NCBI RefSeq assembly: GCF_001697225.1
Contig: NZ_CP014671.1
Location: 2,232,001-2,296,000 of the forward strand
DNA length: 64,000 bases
Origin: Immundisolibacter cernigliae
GTDB taxonomy: Bacteria; Pseudomonadota; Gammaproteobacteria; Immundisolibacterales; Immundisolibacteraceae
Direction: 5' to 3'
Part shown: in pieces, positions 54,727 through 63,400 of the stretch
Layout of the letters: each line of letters begins with the position of its first letter
Numbering within the stretch: position 1 is the stretch's first letter
Program-made: the position numbers and the translations under genes
The notes under the pieces: generated by a model
Databases searched by the model: none
The model's input: only the letters and a program-made list of their open reading frames with translations
What the model was told of the DNA's origin: nothing

Positions 54727-57531
54727 ATGGCCGACTACAAAGCCACCCTGAACCTGCCGCACACCGAGTTCCCGATGCGCGGCAACCTGCCGGCGCGCGA
54801 ACCGGCAATCCTCGCCCGCTGGCAGGAACTGGACCTGTACGCCCGCCTGCGCGACGAACGGGCCGACGCGCCGCGCTACGTGCTGCACGACGGCCCGCCG
54901 TATGCCAACGGCGACATCCACATCGGCCATGCGGTCAACAAGATCCTGAAGGACATCATCGTCAAGTCCTGGACGCTGGATGGTTATGACGCGCCCTACG
55001 TACCCGGCTGGGACTGCCACGGCCTGCCGATCGAACACGTGGTCGAAAAGAAGCTGGGCAAGCCGGGCGACAAGGTCAGCGCCAATGAGTTTCGCGCCGC
55101 CTGCCGCGCCTACGCTAAGCAGCAGGTGGAAGGACAAAGCGCGGATTTCGAGCGCCTGGGCGTGATCGGCGACTGGCAAAACCCGTACCGGACCATGGCG
55201 CCGCAGACCGAGGCCGACATCCTGCGGGCGCTGGGTCGCATCGTGGCCGGCGGCTACGTGTCCAAGGGCGAGCGGCCGGTGCACTGGTGCCTGGACTGCC
55301 GCTCGGCACTGGCCGAGGCCGAGGTCGACTACCAGGACAAGACCTCGCCGGCGATCGATGTGCGCTTTGCCGTCATCGACCGTGCCGCCGCGCTGGCCGC
55401 GTTTGGCGTGGCTGACGACGTTGCACCCATCAGCCTGCCGATCTGGACCACCACGCCGTGGACGCTGCCGGCCAATCAGGCCGTGGCACTCAATGCCGAG
55501 CTTGACTATGTGCTGGTCGAGGCCAGCCAGGAGCGCCTGATCCTCGCGGCGGATCTGGCCGCCGGCGCCTGCACCCGCTATGGCCTGGACGGCTGGCGCG
55601 AGCTTGGCCGCTGCCGCGGCGCGGCGCTCGAAGGCCTGCGCCTGCGCCATCCGTTCCTGGATCTGGAGGTGCCAGTGATCCTGGGCGATCACGTCACCAC
55701 CGAGGCCGGCACCGGCGCCGTGCACACCGCCCCCGGCCACGGCGCGGACGACTTCGCGATCGGCAAGACCTACAACCTGAAGGTCTACAACCCGGTCGGC
55801 GCCAATGGCTGCTTTCTGCCCGGCACGCCGCACGTCGAGGGCCTGCAGGTATTCGCCGCCAACAAGCTCATCGTCGAGCTGCTGCGCGAACGCGGCGCGC
55901 TGCTCGCCGACCGGCCCATCCAGCATAGCTACCCGCACTGCTGGCGCCACAAGACGCCGACCATCACGCGCACCACGCCGCAGTGGTTCATCGCGATGGA
56001 CCACAACGACCTGCGCGGCAAGGCGCTGGCCGCCATCGCCGACACCGCATGGACGCCGGCCTGGGGCGAGGCGCGCATCCACGGCATGATCGAAAACCGC
56101 CCCGACTGGTGCATCTCGCGCCAGCGCGTGTGGGGCGTGCCGATCGCGCTGTTCGTGCATCGGGTAACCGGCGAGCTGCACCCGCGCACGGCGGAGCTGA
56201 TCGAGGCGGTCGCCCAGCGCATCGAACAGCGCGGCATCGAGGCCTGGTTCGATCTTGACCCGGCCGAGCTGCTGGGCGCGGACGCCGCCGACTACGACAA
56301 GGTGCAGGACATCCTGGACGTGTGGTTCGACTCGGGCGTCACCCACGCCAGCGTGCTGGAACGCCGCCCGGAGCTTCAATTTCCGGCCGAGCTGTACCTG
56401 GAAGGTTCCGACCAGCACCGCGGCTGGTTCCACTCCTCCCTGCTCACCTCGGTCGCCCTGCACGGCCATGCGCCGTATCGAGGGGTGCTGACGCACGGCT
56501 TCACGGTGGATGCGGCCGGCAAGAAGATGTCCAAGTCCGCCGGCAACGTGATCGCGCCGCAGAAGGTCATCAACCAGCTGGGCGCCGACGTGCTGCGGCT
56601 GTGGGTGGCGTCCACCGACTACAGCGCCGAGATGTCGATCTCGGACGAGATCCTGAGCCGCAGCGCCGACGCCTACCGGCGCCTGCGCAACACCGCGCGC
56701 TTCCTGCTGGCCAACCTGGTGGACTTCGACCCGGCCGTACACGCCGTCCACCCGCAGGACATGGTGGCACTCGACCGCTGGCTGCTGCGCCGGGCGCTGG
56801 CGCTCGACACCGAGGTGCGCGACGACTACACCTGCTTCGCGTTTCACCAGGTGGTGCAGCGCGTGCATCACCTGTGCGCCGTCGACCTTGGCGCGTTTTA
56901 TCTGGACATCATCAAGGACCGCCAGTACACCTGCCAGGCAGACAGCGCGGCCCGGCGTTCGGCGCAGACGGCCATGTACCACGTGCTGGAACTGCTGGTG
57001 CGTTGGCTGGCGCCGATCCTGAGCTTCACCGCCGAGGACATCTGGCAGCACCTGCCCGGCGCGCGCGAAGACAGCGTGCTGCTGGCGCAGTGGTACGCGA
57101 TGCCGGCGCTGCCGGATGAGGCCAACGAGGCCGTCTCGCCGACCGACTGGGAGCGCCTGCGCACCATCCGCGATGCGGTCAACCGCCAACTGGAACACCT
57201 GCGCGTGGCGGGCTCGATTGGCTCCGCGCTGGACGCCGAAGTCGATCTTTACGTCAACGCCGACGACAGGGCGCTGCTCGACAAACTGAACGATGAGCTG
57301 CGTTTTGCGCTGATCTGTTCCTACGCGCGCGTTCACGCCGACACCGCCCGCCCCACCGACGTGCACGCCGACGCCGATCTGTGGTTGGCGGCACACGCCA
57401 CCAGCCACCCCAAATGCGTGCGCTGCTGGCACCACCGCGAAGACGTCGGCGACAACGCCGAACATCCCGAGCTGTGCGGCCGCTGCATCGAGAACGTCAC
57501 CGGCGCCGGCGAGCGGCGGCAATTCGCCTGA
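54727..57531 (+). CDS. ileS: Isoleucyl-tRNA synthetase
   Basis: The 934-residue class I synthetase has the HIGH motif in [16 protein letters not shown], the editing domain ([32 protein letters not shown]), the KMSKS loop [17 protein letters not shown], and a C-terminal zinc finger ([12 protein letters not shown]...[10 protein letters not shown]). This is the bacterial type I enzyme, usually sensitive to mupirocin. Overlaps lspA by one base (TGATG). Confidence 0.98.
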   Translation: MADYKATLNLPHTEFPMRGNLPAREPAILARWQELDLYARLRDERADAPRYVLHDGPPYANGDIHIGHAVNKILKDIIVKSWTLDGYDAPYVPGWDCHGLPIEHVVEKKLGKPGDKVSANEFRAACRAYAKQQVEGQSADFERLGVIGDWQNPYRTMAPQTEADILRALGRIVAGGYVSKGERPVHWCLDCRSALAEAEVDYQDKTSPAIDVRFAVIDRAAALAAFGVADDVAPISLPIWTTTPWTLPANQAVALNAELDYVLVEASQERLILAADLAAGACTRYGLDGWRELGRCRGAALEGLRLRHPFLDLEVPVILGDHVTTEAGTGAVHTAPGHGADDFAIGKTYNLKVYNPVGANGCFLPGTPHVEGLQVFAANKLIVELLRERGALLADRPIQHSYPHCWRHKTPTITRTTPQWFIAMDHNDLRGKALAAIADTAWTPAWGEARIHGMIENRPDWCISRQRVWGVPIALFVHRVTGELHPRTAELIEAVAQRIEQRGIEAWFDLDPAELLGADAADYDKVQDILDVWFDSGVTHASVLERRPELQFPAELYLEGSDQHRGWFHSSLLTSVALHGHAPYRGVLTHGFTVDAAGKKMSKSAGNVIAPQKVINQLGADVLRLWVASTDYSAEMSISDEILSRSADAYRRLRNTARFLLANLVDFDPAVHAVHPQDMVALDRWLLRRALALDTEVRDDYTCFAFHQVVQRVHHLCAVDLGAFYLDIIKDRQYTCQADSAARRSAQTAMYHVLELLVRWLAPILSFTAEDIWQHLPGAREDSVLLAQWYAMPALPDEANEAVSPTDWERLRTIRDAVNRQLEHLRVAGSIGSALDAEVDLYVNADDRALLDKLNDELRFALICSYARVHADTARPTDVHADADLWLAAHATSHPKCVRCWHHREDVGDNAEHPELCGRCIENVTGAGERRQFA

Positions 57532-58007
57532 TGGGCGCCCGGCTGGCACTCGCGGCGCTGCTGGTCATGCTCGACCAGGCCAGCAAGCTGGCCGTGCTGC
57601 GCCTGCTGGAGCCTTACCAGACGATACCGCTCGTGCCCGGTTTCAACCTCACGCTGGCCTTCAACCGCGGCGCGTCATTCAGTTTTCTGGCCGAGGCCGG
57701 CGGCTGGCAACGCTGGCTGTTCAGCGCCATCTCGCTGGCCGCCAGCGTGATCATCGTCATCCTGCTGCGGCGCACGCCAGCGGCCGACCGCCTGAACGGC
57801 CTGGGCCTGTCACTGGTGCTCAGCGGCGCGGTCGGCAACCTGATCGACCGCCTGTGGCTGGGCCACGTGGTCGATTTTCTGGACGTCTACTACCGCGCCT
57901 GGCACTTCCCGGCCTTCAACATCGCCGACAGCGCCATCACCGTCGGCGCCGGACTACTGGTGCTGGGCATGTGGCGACAGGAACGGGCGGCGCCAGCGAG
58001 CCAGTAG
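57531..58007 (+). CDS. lspA: Lipoprotein signal peptidase II
   Basis: The 158-residue four-helix aspartyl protease has LVMLDQASKLAVL, LTLAFNRGASFSFL, GAVGNLIDRLWLGHVVDFLDVY and FPAFNIADSAITVGAG. The last two supply the catalytic Asp pair. Processes the lipoproteins of the cell, including LptM and the L,D-transpeptidase above. The fkpB-ispH genes that often follow lspA are absent here. Confidence 0.97.
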   Translation: MGARLALAALLVMLDQASKLAVLRLLEPYQTIPLVPGFNLTLAFNRGASFSFLAEAGGWQRWLFSAISLAASVIIVILLRRTPAADRLNGLGLSLVLSGAVGNLIDRLWLGHVVDFLDVYYRAWHFPAFNIADSAITVGAGLLVLGMWRQERAAPASQ

Positions 58008-58019
58008 CCGCCCGCCTCC

Positions 58020-58997
58020 TCAGCCGCCCAGCGTCGCCCGCAGCCACTGCGCCATGTCGCTGCGCACCTGACGACCGACGTCGAGCACGCCGGCCATGGA
58101 TGCGAAGCCGTGGATCATGCCGTCGTAGCGGGCCAGTCTGGTCGGCACGCCGGCTTCGGCCAGGCGCTTGGCGTAGGCCTCGCCCTCGCTGCGCAGCACG
58201 TCGAATTCGGCGGTGACCACCAGCGCGGGCGGCAGGCGGCTCAGATCGCCAGCCAGCAGGGGCGATACGCGCCAGTCGCGGGCGGCTTTCGTGTCGGTCA
58301 AATAGTGATCGCGAAACCAGACCATGGCGCCCGCGGTCAGGCCATAGCCTTCGCCGCAGGCAGCGTATGACTCGCCTTCGAGGCGCGACATGTCGGTAAC
58401 CGGGTAGATCAGCAGCTGCGCGGCCAGTGGCCGGCCGGCATCGCGCGCGGCGAGCGCCGCCACCGCGGCCAGGTTGCCGCCCGCGCTGTCGCCGCCGACG
58501 GCCAAACGTGCCGGATCGATGCCCAGCTGCGCGGCATTCGCGGCGGCCCAGTCGGCAGCCGCGATGGCGTCCTCGGCCGCAGCCGGGAAGCAGTGTTCCG
58601 GTGCCAGGCGGTAATCCACGGCCAGCACCGCGCAGTGGGCCTGCGCGGCCAGGTCGCGGCACAGGTCGTCGTGGCTGTCCAGATCGCCGATCACCCAGCC
58701 GCCGCCGTGGAAGAACACCAACCCCGGCAGCACGCCGTCGGCGGTCGGCCGGTAAAGTCGCGCCTTGATGGCCCCGCCCGGCGCGGGCAGGGTGAGCTCA
58801 CGCACCACCGGCAGCGACGTTGCCGGCCCGGCGGTCATCTTCATCTGCATGCCAAAGCCGACGCGCACCTGCTCGGCGGTCAGCGACTCGATGGGCGGCG
58901 GGTTCATGGCCGCCATTTGAGCCAGATGTGCGGCCACCTGTGGATGGACCGCACCCGACAGCGGGCGGGCGAGGGCAGTCGTCAGATCGTCATGCAT
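58020..58997 (-). CDS. Hormone-sensitive-lipase-family esterase (alpha/beta hydrolase)
   Basis: The 325-residue family IV esterase has the oxyanion motif FFHGGGWVIGDLDSHD, nucleophile elbow VGGDSAGGNLAAV, the acid in VTAEFDVLRSEG and the histidine in YDGMIHGFASM. It hydrolyses short-chain esters. The ATG at 58997 has GAGGAGG upstream; the open frame begins 7 codons earlier. Convergent with lspA; single gene. Confidence 0.92.
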   Translation of the reverse strand: MHDDLTTALARPLSGAVHPQVAAHLAQMAAMNPPPIESLTAEQVRVGFGMQMKMTAGPATSLPVVRELTLPAPGGAIKARLYRPTADGVLPGLVFFHGGGWVIGDLDSHDDLCRDLAAQAHCAVLAVDYRLAPEHCFPAAAEDAIAAADWAAANAAQLGIDPARLAVGGDSAGGNLAAVAALAARDAGRPLAAQLLIYPVTDMSRLEGESYAACGEGYGLTAGAMVWFRDHYLTDTKAARDWRVSPLLAGDLSRLPPALVVTAEFDVLRSEGEAYAKRLAEAGVPTRLARYDGMIHGFASMAGVLDVGRQVRSDMAQWLRATLGG

Positions 58998-59180
58998 GGG
59001 GTTTCCTCCTCGTTTCAATGTGGCTGCCGGCGCCCGTTTCGGCTGCCCGGCCCGAGTCTACGGGCCGGTGCTGACCGTGCTGCCGACGTTGTAGTCGACG
59101 CGCGGCCTGCGGGCAAGGGCGGCCATGATCGAATTCTTGTGGCGTCATTGCGGCACGCCGGTGGCCTTGCCTCGGCGTCG

Positions 59181-59816
59181 TCACGCGGCGGCTGGGCCGA
59201 CCGTGGCCGGGCGGCGCAGGATGGCCAGCATCGCCACACCGACCGCCAGATCGAGCGCTGCCCGCCCGCCGGCTTCGAGCAGCCGCATGGCCTGCACCGG
59301 GATCGAGCTTGCGATGAGGTCCGGCGCCGTGCCGGCCAGCATCAGGTCGGTGAGTGACCCGCGCAACGTCAGCGAGAGGTCGAGTACGGCCAGCGGGACG
59401 ATCGCCATGAGCAGCGCCGCGCCTGCCCGCAAGCGCGTGGTCGCTGCCGGAAACGGCCAGGCCGCCCACAGCGTCAGCAGGATCACCGGGTGCTGCCAGG
59501 CATAGCCCTGCAGAGTCTGCGTCTGCACCCACACGCCCGGCGGCACCGGGAAACCGCGGTAGACGAAGCCGCGCGCGGTCGAGAACTGCGCTGCCAGGAC
59601 CGCCTGTTCGTCACGCTTCGCGAGCGTGACCTGCACCGTATCCCACGGCGCCGCGGTGGCGGCGAGCACGCCTTCGAGCAGCGGCGCGAGCGCCGCGCAC
59701 CAGGCCGGCCCCCACCATGGCGCGGTGCCGCCAAGCAGGCCGGCCATCGCCAGGCCGCGCGCGAGGATGCCGAACCGGGCGCGCCTCAGCGGCGCAGGCA
59801 CGCGCCGCTCCACCAC
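59181..59816 (-). CDS. Probable exosortase H-associated membrane protein
   Basis: The 211-residue protein has about five hydrophobic segments (LAMAGLLGGTAPWWG, PVILLTLWAAWPFPA, GAALLMAIVPLAVLDLSL, and LDLAVGVAMLAILRR). Overlaps the exosortase gene by 31 nt, and such companion proteins are regularly encoded beside XrtH. There are no recognisable catalytic residues. Name given by context and general resemblance; its function is unknown. Confidence 0.6.
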   Translation of the reverse strand: MVERRVPAPLRRARFGILARGLAMAGLLGGTAPWWGPAWCAALAPLLEGVLAATAAPWDTVQVTLAKRDEQAVLAAQFSTARGFVYRGFPVPPGVWVQTQTLQGYAWQHPVILLTLWAAWPFPAATTRLRAGAALLMAIVPLAVLDLSLTLRGSLTDLMLAGTAPDLIASSIPVQAMRLLEAGGRAALDLAVGVAMLAILRRPATVGPAAA

Positions 59817-60298
59817 AGAAAATACAGCCCCGCCGCGGCGGTGACGGCCAGCGGCCCGAGCAGGCCGTGTCCCAGCGCAAACGCCGCCGCCATCTCAAGG
59901 CGCGCCCACACCAGCGCGACGATGCGCGCCTGGTTGGCGACATAGACCAGCGACAGACCGAGGCCGGCGCCCCACAGCTTGTCCCGCCAGCCGGCCGGCG
60001 CCACCGCGATGGCCGCCAGCAGCAGCAGCATGGCGTCCACCCCCTCGCAGCCGTTGAGCACCGAGATGCGCCGCCCGCCGGCAATGAGCACGTGCCGGTC
60101 AGCATGTACCGGCACCGCAAGGACCGCATCGGCGAGCCAGGCCGCCGGGCGCACCGTCAGCAGATCGATGACCAACGGCTTGAGCCAGGGCTCCTTGAAC
60201 GCGAGGTAGGCCAGATCGAGCGCCGCGAACAGCGCCAGGAAGGCGAGCGCCCGCCCCGCCAGATGCATGCCCGGCCTGGCACTCAAGGAAGCAGACAT
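59786..60298 (-). CDS. xrtH: Exosortase (XrtH-like, IPTL-CTERM sorting)
   Basis: The 170-residue multispanning transpeptidase has the exosortase triad: Cys in SVLNGCEGVDAMLLLLAAI, Arg in VANQARIVALVWARL, and His in LGHGLLGPLAV. The short size and the neighbouring IPTL-CTERM protein indicate the XrtH branch. It should cut IPTL-CTERM proteins at the inner membrane and pass them to a further acceptor. ATG 60298 is used; ATG 60268 is possible. Divergent from the RHS protein gene, its likely substrate. Confidence 0.82.
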   Translation of the reverse strand: MSASLSARPGMHLAGRALAFLALFAALDLAYLAFKEPWLKPLVIDLLTVRPAAWLADAVLAVPVHADRHVLIAGGRRISVLNGCEGVDAMLLLLAAIAVAPAGWRDKLWGAGLGLSLVYVANQARIVALVWARLEMAAAFALGHGLLGPLAVTAAAGLYFLWWSGACLRR

Positions 60299-60390
60299 CG
60301 GGCGTCCCACCGTCGCTGCGAAACAGAACCCGACAGAGGCTAGCAGAACCCGTGGCGGGCGCGCGCGACAAGCGGTAGCGCCTGGCGCGA

Positions 60391-60408
60391 CCGTCACGCG
60401 CCTGTCAT
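60391..60408 (+). promoter_or_regulatory. Pho box upstream of the RHS/IPTL gene
   Basis: CCGTCAC-GCGC-CTGTCAT: two 7-bp direct repeats, the second a perfect consensus, with the canonical 4-nt spacer. A TATTTT -10-like hexamer begins at 60420, 11 nt after the box, the spacing seen in PhoB-activated promoters. The expected message would start about 60 nt before the ATG at 60491. Confidence 0.62.
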
Positions 60409-60490
60409 ATACGTGTGGCTATTTTTTCACTGCATGCGGCCGAGTAAGACGGCAGCCAGCCCTCCGGACCGCGCGCACAGGGAGGATTTC

Positions 60491-63400
60491 ATGCGCCGCA
60501 CGCTGCGTCTCGTTCTGGCTTTGGTCTGCCTGAGCGCGTCCGCCCGCGCCGCCTACCAGTGGCCGGACAGCACGCCCCCCGATCAGTGGCGCACCGCCGA
60601 CGAAGCCTGTTCGCTGGGCGAGGCCCTGCCCGAGCTGGCGCGGCTGCGGGCGGTGAACCCTTCGCGCCAGTACACGCTGATATGGGCCTACGCCAACGAA
60701 TATACCGACGGCGAATCGCAGTGCCGGTTCGTCATCGAGGAGCGGCGGCCGTTCCTCACCACCGACCTTTTCTACGACTTCCTGCACATCCGCACCGGCG
60801 CGGCCGATGCCTGCGCGCTGACCGGCTACCTGGACCCCGAAACCGGTCAGTGTGGCGCGCCCAAGGGTGCGTTCGGCCCCAACTGCCCGGCCGGCGCCAA
60901 CGGCACCAACCCCATCCATGGCGCATCGGGCAACAAGTACCAGCGCGAGGTGGACTTCGAGGGCGCCGGCAGCTTCCCGCTGCGCTTCGAGCGTCACTAC
61001 AACAGCCGCGATTTCACCGCCACGGCGCTGGGCACCGGCTGGCGCCACACCTACGCCGGCGTGCTGGTCATCTCCGACAACGCCGGCACGCTCAGCCGCG
61101 TGCGGGCGGTGCGGCCGGACGGACGCGTGCTCACGTACACCTGGAACGGCAGCGCCTGGGCGAGCCAGGCCGACGTGCTCGAACGCCTGGCCCAGGCCGG
61201 CGCCAACTGGACCTTGACGCTCCCTGACGACCGGGTCGAGACCTACGGCCCCGATGGCGTGCTGGCGTCGGTGCGCGACCGCGCCGGCCTGAGCCACACG
61301 CTCACCTACGCGGTCACCCAGGGGGCGAGCCGCCTCACGCGCGTCACGCACAGCTACGGCCAGGTGCTCGACTTCACCTACGACGCGCAGGGTCGTCTGG
61401 CGGGTCTCACCGCGCCGGACGGGCAGGCGCTCGGCTACGCCTACGACGCCGCCGGCAAGCTGGCGAGCGTCACCTACCCTGGCGCGCTCACGCGCAGTTA
61501 CCACTACAACGAAGCCGCCCACACCGGCGGCGCCAACCTGCCGCATGCGCTCACCGGCCTGACCGACGAGCGCGGCATCCGCGTATCGACCTGGACCTAC
61601 GCGCCGGACGGCCGCGCCACCGGCTCGCGCCGGGCCGGCAACGTGGACGCCTACGCGCTCGCCTACCAGCCGGACGGCAGCACACAGATCACCGACCCGC
61701 TGGGCACCGTGCGCGCCTACGGCTTTGTCGTGCAGCAGCAGGTTGCGCGCCTGACCGGGCTGTCGCAGCCGTGCACCAGCGGCTGCGCCGACACCGCGCA
61801 GACCCTGACTCGGGACGCCAACGGCAACGTCACGGCCCGGCGCGATTTCAACGGCAACCTGACCTGTTACGCCTACGACCCGGCGCGCAACCTCGAAACC
61901 CGGCGCGTGGAAGGCCTGTCCGGCGCGGCCTGTCCGGGTACGACGGTGGCCGGCGTCACGCGCACGATCAGCACCGAGTGGCACGCGACCTTCCGCCTGC
62001 CGCTGCGCGTGGCGGAGCCGGGCCGGCGCATCACCTACACCCACGACGCCGAAGGCAACGTCCTGACCCGCACCGAGCAGGCCACCACCGATCCCGACGG
62101 CAGCCAGGGCTTCGCCGCCACGCTGACCGGCGCGCCGCGGGTGTGGACCCACACCTGGAACGCCGACGGCCAGGTGCTGACCGTGGACGGTCCGCGCACC
62201 GACCTGACCGATGTCACCACCTACGCCTACTACACCGACACCACCGCCGAGCACCGGCGCGGGGACCTGATGCGCGTCACCAACGCGCTGGGCCAGGTGA
62301 CCAACCTGACCCGCTACGACGGGGCGGGGCGGCTGCGCGAGGCGGTGGACCCCAACGGCGTCACCACCGCCTACGCCTACGACGCGCGCGGCCGGCTGGG
62401 GTCCGTCAGCACCGCCGGGGCCACCACCGCGCTCACCTACGACGCCGCCGGGCACCTGAGCCGTGTCACCCTGGCGGACGGCAGCTTCGTTAACTACACC
62501 TACGACGGCGCCGGACGGCTGACCGAGGTCGCCGACGCGGTCGGTAACCGCATCGTCCATACGCTGGACGCCGCCGGCAATCGCCTGAGCGAGACCTGGC
62601 GCAACCCGGACACCAGCGTGGCGCGCAGCCGCACGCGGGTGTTCGATGCCCTGAGTCGCTTGCAGCAGGCCATCGGCGCCGCCGGCCAGACCACGCAGTA
62701 CGCCTACGACGCGCAGGGCAATCCCACCACCATTACCGACCCCAAGGCGCAGCCCACCGGCCAGGCCTACGACGCCCGCCACCGGCTGACGCAGGTCAGC
62801 GACGCGCTGGCCGGCCTGACCGCGTTCACCTACGACCGCCAGGACCGCGTCACCGGCCTGACCGCCCCCAACGGCGCCGCCACCGCCTACACCTACGACG
62901 GCCTGGGCAACCTGACCCAGGAACAAAGCCCCGACCGGGGCACCACCGGCGCCACCTATGATGCCGCCGGCAACGTCCTGACCCGCACCGACGCCCGCGG
63001 CGTGAGCGTCACGCTCACCTACGACGCCCTGAACCGGCCGCTGAGCGAGACCTGGAGCAGCGGCGAGACGGCCAGCTACACCTACGATGCCGCGCCCGGC
63101 TGTAGCGTCGGTATCGGCCGGCTGTGCCAAGTGGTCGACAGTGCCGGACAGACCACCTACGCCTACGACGCGCACGGACGCCTGACATCCGAGACCCGCA
63201 CCGAGGCCGGCATCACCCACACCACCGGCTACACCTACGACGCCGCCGGACGGCGGCTGTCCACCACCCTGCCCAGCGGCGAGAACCTGACGCTCACGCG
63301 CGATAGCGCCGGCCGGGTCAGCCAGCTCGAAAGCGCCAGCGAGACCCTGGCGCAGGCCATCGCCTACGACGCCGCCGGCGCGCTGACCGCCCAGACTCTC

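Noticed and set aside
54244-57549. 1,101-codon minus-strand frame opposite ileS
   Set aside because: Antisense shadow of ileS, which has all synthetase motifs in frame.
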